Assembly: GCA_034696485.1 (NCBI GenBank)
Contig: JAQIWT010001044.1
Location: 1-12,883 of the forward strand
DNA from: Isohypsibius dastychi
Taxonomy: Eukaryota; Tardigrada; Eutardigrada; Parachela; Isohypsibiidae
Direction: 5' to 3'
Length of the DNA: 12,883 nucleotides
This document shows, piece by piece, positions 6,959-12,883 of this stretch. The position numbers and the translations under genes are program-made. Position 1 is the first letter of the stretch; each line of letters starts with the position of its first letter. The notes under the pieces were generated by a model. It saw nothing but the letters and a program-made list of their open reading frames with translations. It searched no databases and had not been told where the DNA came from.

Positions 6959-8836
6959 CTAGTGATCCCCGGTTTCTTCGTGATCCGGAATATACGATGC
7001 TACGTTCGTCTTCGGGATGCATTTTTGCCCATCCGTGGGAGTGCTGCGAAAAACGTGCTGTCGTGGACAGATTTTTAAAAATTGTCGCCCTTTCCAGCAT
7101 TTGCAGTAAACGTTACTGTTTTCTCCCATCTGAAACAATCCATTCTTTTGCAGTTGACAGAAGTTTTTGGAGCAGTCGCCTGAAAGATAAAACATGTATC
7201 AAGACACATTGTAGTGTAGTATCGCGGTACAGTTTGCCAGACCGGTGCCGGGCATATTGTGCTTAAGAGCCATTAAAAGCGGATTTGGAGATCCACAGAA
7301 GCTTTTAAAATCATCTGTTCCCAGTTCCCACGCAAAAACTCCCGCATATCCATTTTGTACAACGTACTGAGCCTGCAACATATCATTTTTTAACCGTTCA
7401 GAGATACAATTACGCTCAACATACCTTGGTGGTGAGGCTATTTTGATCGTCATAACTAACCCACACATTCCCACCGTAAGCGTACGGAACCTGAGATTCA
7501 TCGTCGAATTGCGATTGAAGCCGGCCGTCTCTCAACATCTGACATATCTCTATGTATCCCAGAATGCCAGCTTCACGAGTGATATCTCCAGAGGGTCCAG
7601 GTCCTACTGCCGGGGAACCAGGTCGGTGGTCGGAAGATTGCGCAAGAGTCCAGGACCGACCGTACATCGGCATACCGACATTCAGCTTTTTTTTATCCGC
7701 GCCCAGGCCAACCCATGCATTCATCACTGAATCCTGGACCGTAAATATGTACATGAATATTGCATGCTTATTCTTCCGCTTACAATGCTCAGATTTTGTT
7801 GATCTTTGGAATTCGCATAAAGAGGGGAGTTGTGGCCAGTTATCAAAGGTTCCCAGGCGCCGTGGAAATCGTAGGTCATCACATTTATGAAATCGAGTGC
7901 CCTGTCGGGAAGGGACGGCCGACACGGTTAGTGGGGTACAAGGGTCTGCTAGACATACCGGTACGCACATGTATCCTGGTCAACTCGTCCGAATGCGACT
8001 GAGTTGACCAGGAGCTCCAACTTCTCAGGTCCGTCTCTATGATTACTTACTTGCTTATCGCAGGGACGTCATATCCTTCTGTCCGAACAGCTCCCACAGC
8101 CGCGCTGACAATCAATCGAGTCTTTCCTGATGTAGCGGACTCCTGCTGGAATGCAGCTAGGAGCTCTTGGACCAACGCGGTGAAGTCATCTTTTTGTTCG
8201 GCGGTTGGGTATTCCCAGTCAAGATCTACTCCGTCCAGATTCCATCGCCTTAGCTTTTCAACGCACGATCGAACAAACTCTGCTCGGTTTGACGGTGAAT
8301 TTGCTAAAGAAGGGAACTGCGAACTGAGCGTCCATCCTCCGACGCTTAGAAGAACCTTGAGGTCGGAATTTTTGGATTTCAGGGCGACCAAATCCCGGAA
8401 GTTATCTGTTGAACAAGACTATTATGTTCTTTGTTACGGAGATCACCATTAGAAACTGGTAAATTAGCCCGCTTGGAAGAGTCACTGTATATTGCACCCA
8501 TATGTACGTACTGACCTTCGTCTTTCCAGTCGAAGGTCGTGACTTGATTATCTGCACCGATCTGACCGAAAGCATAGAGAATGATAGTACACAATGTGGG
8601 ATCGACACTTTCCGGAAGAAAACTCCCGCCCGCTTGACGGTATCTCGACCACGACGTGAAGTAACATCCACGATGAGGAAGTTTAAACGTTGGCTCTGAA
8701 ACCAATCACGCACATAACGAAATTGGACGGTGTTGTTGTAAAGACCGCTATTCCCCGTACCCAAAGAAATTAGTCCAGGTTCATGTTTGACCATCCCGAA
8801 CATGACCGCGGTCGAGAAGAATGGTATTCCCAACAT
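6959..8836 (-). CDS. Secreted GH18 chitinase with CBM14 domain, copy A (462 aa, 7 exons)
   Basis: Exons are 8836-8761, 8695-8516, 8405-8051, 7901-7784, 7733-7425, 7372-7243 and 7179-6959 (1389 nt including TAG). Introns are 65, 110, 149, 50, 52 and 63 nt, all GT-AG in consistent phase. It carries an N-terminal hydrophobic signal ([16 protein letters not shown]), then the GH18 barrel from RGCYF (34-38). The barrel shows YAFGQIG, SVGGW (106-110), catalytic [10 protein letters not shown] (143-152, acid Glu150), MTYDFHGAW (212-220), GMPMYGRSW and [12 protein letters not shown]. The last exon is a CBM14 (peritrophin-A) domain with six cysteines at 392, 397, 415, 417, 427 and 443; the FC...GLF...YCKC-x9-CP pattern lines up with the C-terminal domain of animal chitinases. 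It should hydrolyse chitin outside the cell (moulting, gut lining or food). It is the complete partner of copy B. The donor before exon 7 (G|GTCTGG) is weaker than the others; without that splice the protein would end after the barrel. Confidence 0.9.
7974..8013. repeat. Perfect 13-bp inverted repeat in chitinase A intron 3
   Basis: TCCTGGTCAACTC (7974-7986) is exactly reverse-complementary to 8001-8013, separated by 14 nt. Inside the loop a further GTC/GAC pair could form beside one bulged T. It lies in intron 3 of copy A (7902-8050, 149 nt); the matching intron of copy B (5384-5445) is only 62 nt and lacks it. An insertion of about 87 nt carrying a hairpin is the simple reading. Confidence 0.7.
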
Positions 8837-8943
8837 TCTGCAGCTGCAGACAGATTGTGAATTAATTTTGACGTTCCGAAATAAAGTCTGTAAATAAAGC
8901 CTGAGCTCAATTTGCGTTTTATTTTTGAACACTCGATTCGATT

Positions 8944-9016
8944 TTTATCTGATTGACCTTATTAATCAGGATTGTAGTTGTACCGGCAAACGGCGATAGA
9001 AACAATCTGATCAAAA
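8944..9016 (-). promoter_or_regulatory. Conserved upstream blocks of chitinase copy A
   Basis: The blocks at 8944-8962 and 8999-9016 are identical to 6372-6390 and 6429-6446 upstream of copy B. They sit about 110-180 nt before the ATG at 8836, with similar spacing between them. In both copies the ATG is directly preceded by a CAG with a pyrimidine tract, so a 5' UTR intron is also possible, in which case these blocks might lie in or before a leader exon. Confidence 0.4.
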
Positions 9017-9365
9017 TCACAGACTGTCGTGCTCGTACGTATCATCACACATTTTCCTCTGTTAGGATAGAAGAAACAGTCAGACGAAGGCTTGAGCAGG
9101 ATGTTTCTCACATATTTGTCAAATTACAGGTCCATGGTTCTTGTTACTCATTTCCGAAAGTCATGTTCACAATTTGAAAATCGCTGTTAAAGGACGGAAT
9201 TGTAATTTGGTGGTTTATTTAAGTTGGATGTTGGTCACCTAGCGTCCGCATTATTTTTCTGGACATCACGATGGGATCAATTTCAAATTCAGATTTCAAT
9301 GGAACTGCTTGATGGTGCTTTGTTTGTGGTTTCTATCAGTTGAAAAGAAAAAAGGTTGCAACCGA

Positions 9366-9846
9366 GCTCAAGGACGCTGTATCTGGTGTACCGTTACTTC
9401 CGAAAAGTCCACATTCATAGTGGTGAATAATGTTCAAGCTTAAAACAAACAACTTTTGTCAGCACCAGCACAATTTGACAGTGACACTGCGAAGTATTGT
9501 AGATTTCAACCCTCGTCGAACACATGCATTAACAATAATGGTTAACCTCTTGACAAGGAGCTTAATATTCTTTAGCTACACTGGTCCTTTCTGACATTCG
9601 GAAAACATGACTCTCCTTCACCACTTGTGTCTGAACTAAACCAACATCATAAAACATCATTTACATCAAATTTGGACTGAGGAGTCTCATCAACCTCATG
9701 TCAATTTTCGTCCCAGAAAAAATGCAACTCACACATTTTCAGCTCTTTTATAAATAATATTTGATCTGTTACGTTTCGCTTCAATTCTCGCGATGCGTTT
9801 TCTAAGCAAAATTTATCCGTCTTGATTCCATACAAGTTAAGCTAAA
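9366..9846. other. Intergenic gap between chitinase A and the receptor kinase
   Basis: This gap must hold the 5' region of the plus-strand kinase. I looked for a signal-peptide exon. Short ATG frames exist near 9538, 9607 and 9793, but each stops within about 20 codons without a convincing donor. No clear TATA box and no repeats were seen. An in-frame TAA lies two codons before the ATG at 9847. Confidence 0.5.
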
Positions 9847-12091
<2,245 letters not shown>

Positions 12092-12518
12092 AGCGCTTGC
12101 CTGTACTGTCCTTTGATACGTATTTCATGTTTAAAGCAATGAAGCTTACTCGAACGTTACTTTGTGTCACGCAATGGTTTTAGAAAACATCTTCAGATTC
12201 CTGTTCAAAGGCGGAAGCGAGGAACGTCATGGTAATGTCTTTTTCAGTCTCCAGCTTGTTCTGCTATTCAAATTTCTGCAAAATCCACGATTTTATCACG
12301 AGTGGACTCGTTTGCATGCGCAAAAGCCGAGCACTTTCGATAAACTCAAGTAGCTTTTCCTGAAAACAGCAGAAAAACAACGATCAAGACAGCCTTTTAC
12401 TTTATTGTCAGCATTTTGCGGACAGAGCTGCGCAATAAAAGCAGAATGACAATCAACCTCTAAGTATCAAACTTTGTTTGTCTTCATTTCGATTAATCGT
12501 ATTCATTCATCAGCAGCC
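12092..12518. other. Kinase 3' UTR and short promoter of the next gene
   Basis: No convincing gene is seen. The 63-codon frame ending near 12353 has no family signal. Everything from the kinase stop to about 12455 is best read as 3' UTR ending at the AATAAA at 12434. That leaves only about 65-80 nt for the promoter and 5' UTR of the gene starting at 12519. No clear TATA box is visible there. Confidence 0.5.
12434..12439 (+). terminator. Poly(A) signal AATAAA of the receptor kinase gene
   Basis: Canonical AATAAA 342 nt past the kinase TAA and 80 nt before the next ATG on the same strand. Confidence 0.6.
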
Positions 12519-12883
12519 ATGAAATTTCTGTTGGTTTGTGGAGCGGTTCTTCTTTCCGCTGCTGCTGCTCTGGCTCAGGAAAATGTCACCGAGTCAGTTG
12601 ACATCACGCCTGGACCAGACAGCAACGCCACTGATTCGTCCACTATCGCTGACGTCACTGTCACATTCCCGACTGTCGTCCATGAAGATGACGATGTGAA
12701 TGCCACAACTGTCGCTCCTGGACAGGACAGCGGGTCATCCGAGTCAGACTCATCTTCTTCGGAATCTTCTTCCAGCTCATCTTCTGAGTCAAAGGAGGGT
12801 AAGGGACCAAAGGATCACGGACTTAAGCCCCACAAACACGGAAAGGGAAAAGGAAAGAAAGATCACAAGAAAAAGGACCACAA
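12519..12883 (+). CDS. Secreted Ser/Glu-rich then Lys/His/Gly-rich protein (5' part, runs off window)
   Basis: The frame opens with ATG at 12519 and stays open for 121 codons to the window edge. A textbook signal peptide (MKFLLVCGAVLL, then Ala repeats) should be cut after ALA at about residue 19. The mature chain has Asn-Val-Thr and two Asn-Ala-Thr glycosylation sequons among Thr/Asp-rich sequence. It continues with an acidic Ser run (about residues 71-91) holding several S-x-E sites of the kind used by secretory-pathway casein-type kinases, then a sharply basic tail of Lys, His and Gly (KPHKHGKGKGKK). There is no known domain. The acidic and basic low-complexity blocks resemble matrix, mineral-associated or adhesive proteins in style only; no homology is claimed. 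It follows the kinase gene closely on the same strand. Its C-terminus is unknown. Confidence 0.75.
   Translation, partial: MKFLLVCGAVLLSAAAALAQENVTESVDITPGPDSNATDSSTIADVTVTFPTVVHEDDDVNATTVAPGQDSGSSESDSSSSESSSSSSSESKEGKGPKDHGLKPHKHGKGKGKKDHKKKDH

Larger units (their letters stand above)
6781..9365. repeat. Tandem duplication unit 2 (carries chitinase copy A)
   Basis: Direct repeat of unit 1. It covers the 3' flank with a poly(A) signal, the seven-exon gene and about 500 nt of upstream sequence. Blocks such as GACACCATGATGG near 6690 versus GACATCACGATGG near 9262 show that the homology extends beyond the promoter. Copy A's unit is slightly longer, mainly because intron 3 holds about 87 extra bases. 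The right edge is approximate. Confidence 0.75.

Noticed and set aside
7416-7970. 184-codon minus-strand frame read as one protein
   Set aside because: It is chitinase A exon 5 read through introns 4 and 5, plus the exon 4 region in the wrong frame. The duplicate copy confirms the intron boundaries.
8039-8452. 137-codon plus-strand frame over chitinase exon 3 (and its 5104-5793 counterparts)
   Set aside because: Antisense shadow of the catalytic exon. The minus strand encodes the GH18 motifs [10 protein letters not shown] and SVGGW.
8402-8932. Single 176-codon frame covering the chitinase A 5' region
   Set aside because: Only its MLGIPFFS... part is real (exon 1). The rest is intron 1 and exon 2 out of frame; the exon 2 frame gives the GH18 start RGCYFTSW.
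12162-12353. 63-codon plus-strand frame after the kinase stop
   Set aside because: No recognisable domain, and it lies in the expected 3' UTR before AATAAA. No splice sites connect it to the kinase.

Overview
This window is nuclear DNA from a small-genome animal, most likely an ecdysozoan invertebrate (tardigrade- or crustacean-like). The phylum cannot be fixed from the sequence alone. The evidence is a SOX transcription factor, a receptor tyrosine kinase and GH18 chitinases, all broken up by GT-AG introns mostly 50-150 nt long, with AATAAA polyadenylation signals and very short intergenic gaps. There is no bacterial operon, rRNA, tRNA or CRISPR, and no recognisable large transposon. All exon structures below were worked out by hand from splice sites, reading-frame phase and family motifs.

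Layout, left to right. (1) 1-78 (+) is the last exon of a small protein ending in a CxCS...CC tail. 509-1085 (+) is a complete three-exon gene for a 99-residue secreted protein with the same kind of tail, so the two look like tandem paralogs of an unrecognised family. (2) 1258-2988 (-) is a four-exon SOX gene of 276 residues, convergent with the previous gene, whose HMG box is cut by three introns. (3) 2989-4294 is mainly noncoding: the SOX upstream region plus a possible, weakly supported plus-strand transcription unit (TATA-like 3586, AATAAA 4254-4263). (4) About 4295-9365 is a tandem duplication of a roughly 2.5 kb unit, each carrying one minus-strand chitinase. The distal copy A (6959-8836, 462 residues) is complete: signal peptide, GH18 domain and CBM14 chitin-binding domain. 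The proximal copy B (4707-6254, 391 residues) keeps an open GH18 frame but has lost the MxYD active-site Asp, the CBM14 domain (a decayed relic remains) and the poly(A) signal. The two catalytic exons share a 271-nt stretch with no differences inside genes that otherwise differ by about 10-14 percent, which points to gene conversion. (5) 9847-12091 (+) is a seven-exon receptor tyrosine kinase of 576 residues with a split kinase domain. Its ectodomain as read is short, proline-rich and without Ig domains. (6) 12519-12883 (+) is the start of a secreted Ser/Glu-rich then Lys/His/Gly-rich protein that runs off the window.

The genes do not form one pathway. The two chitinases act on chitin in cuticle, gut lining or food. 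The SOX factor and the kinase are regulatory genes. The remaining proteins look secreted and low-complexity, possibly cuticle, matrix or surface components. The most novel-looking items are the CxCS...CC small-protein pair, the diverging chitinase pair with its conversion tract, and the kinase with an unusual ectodomain and no tyrosine in its activation segment.
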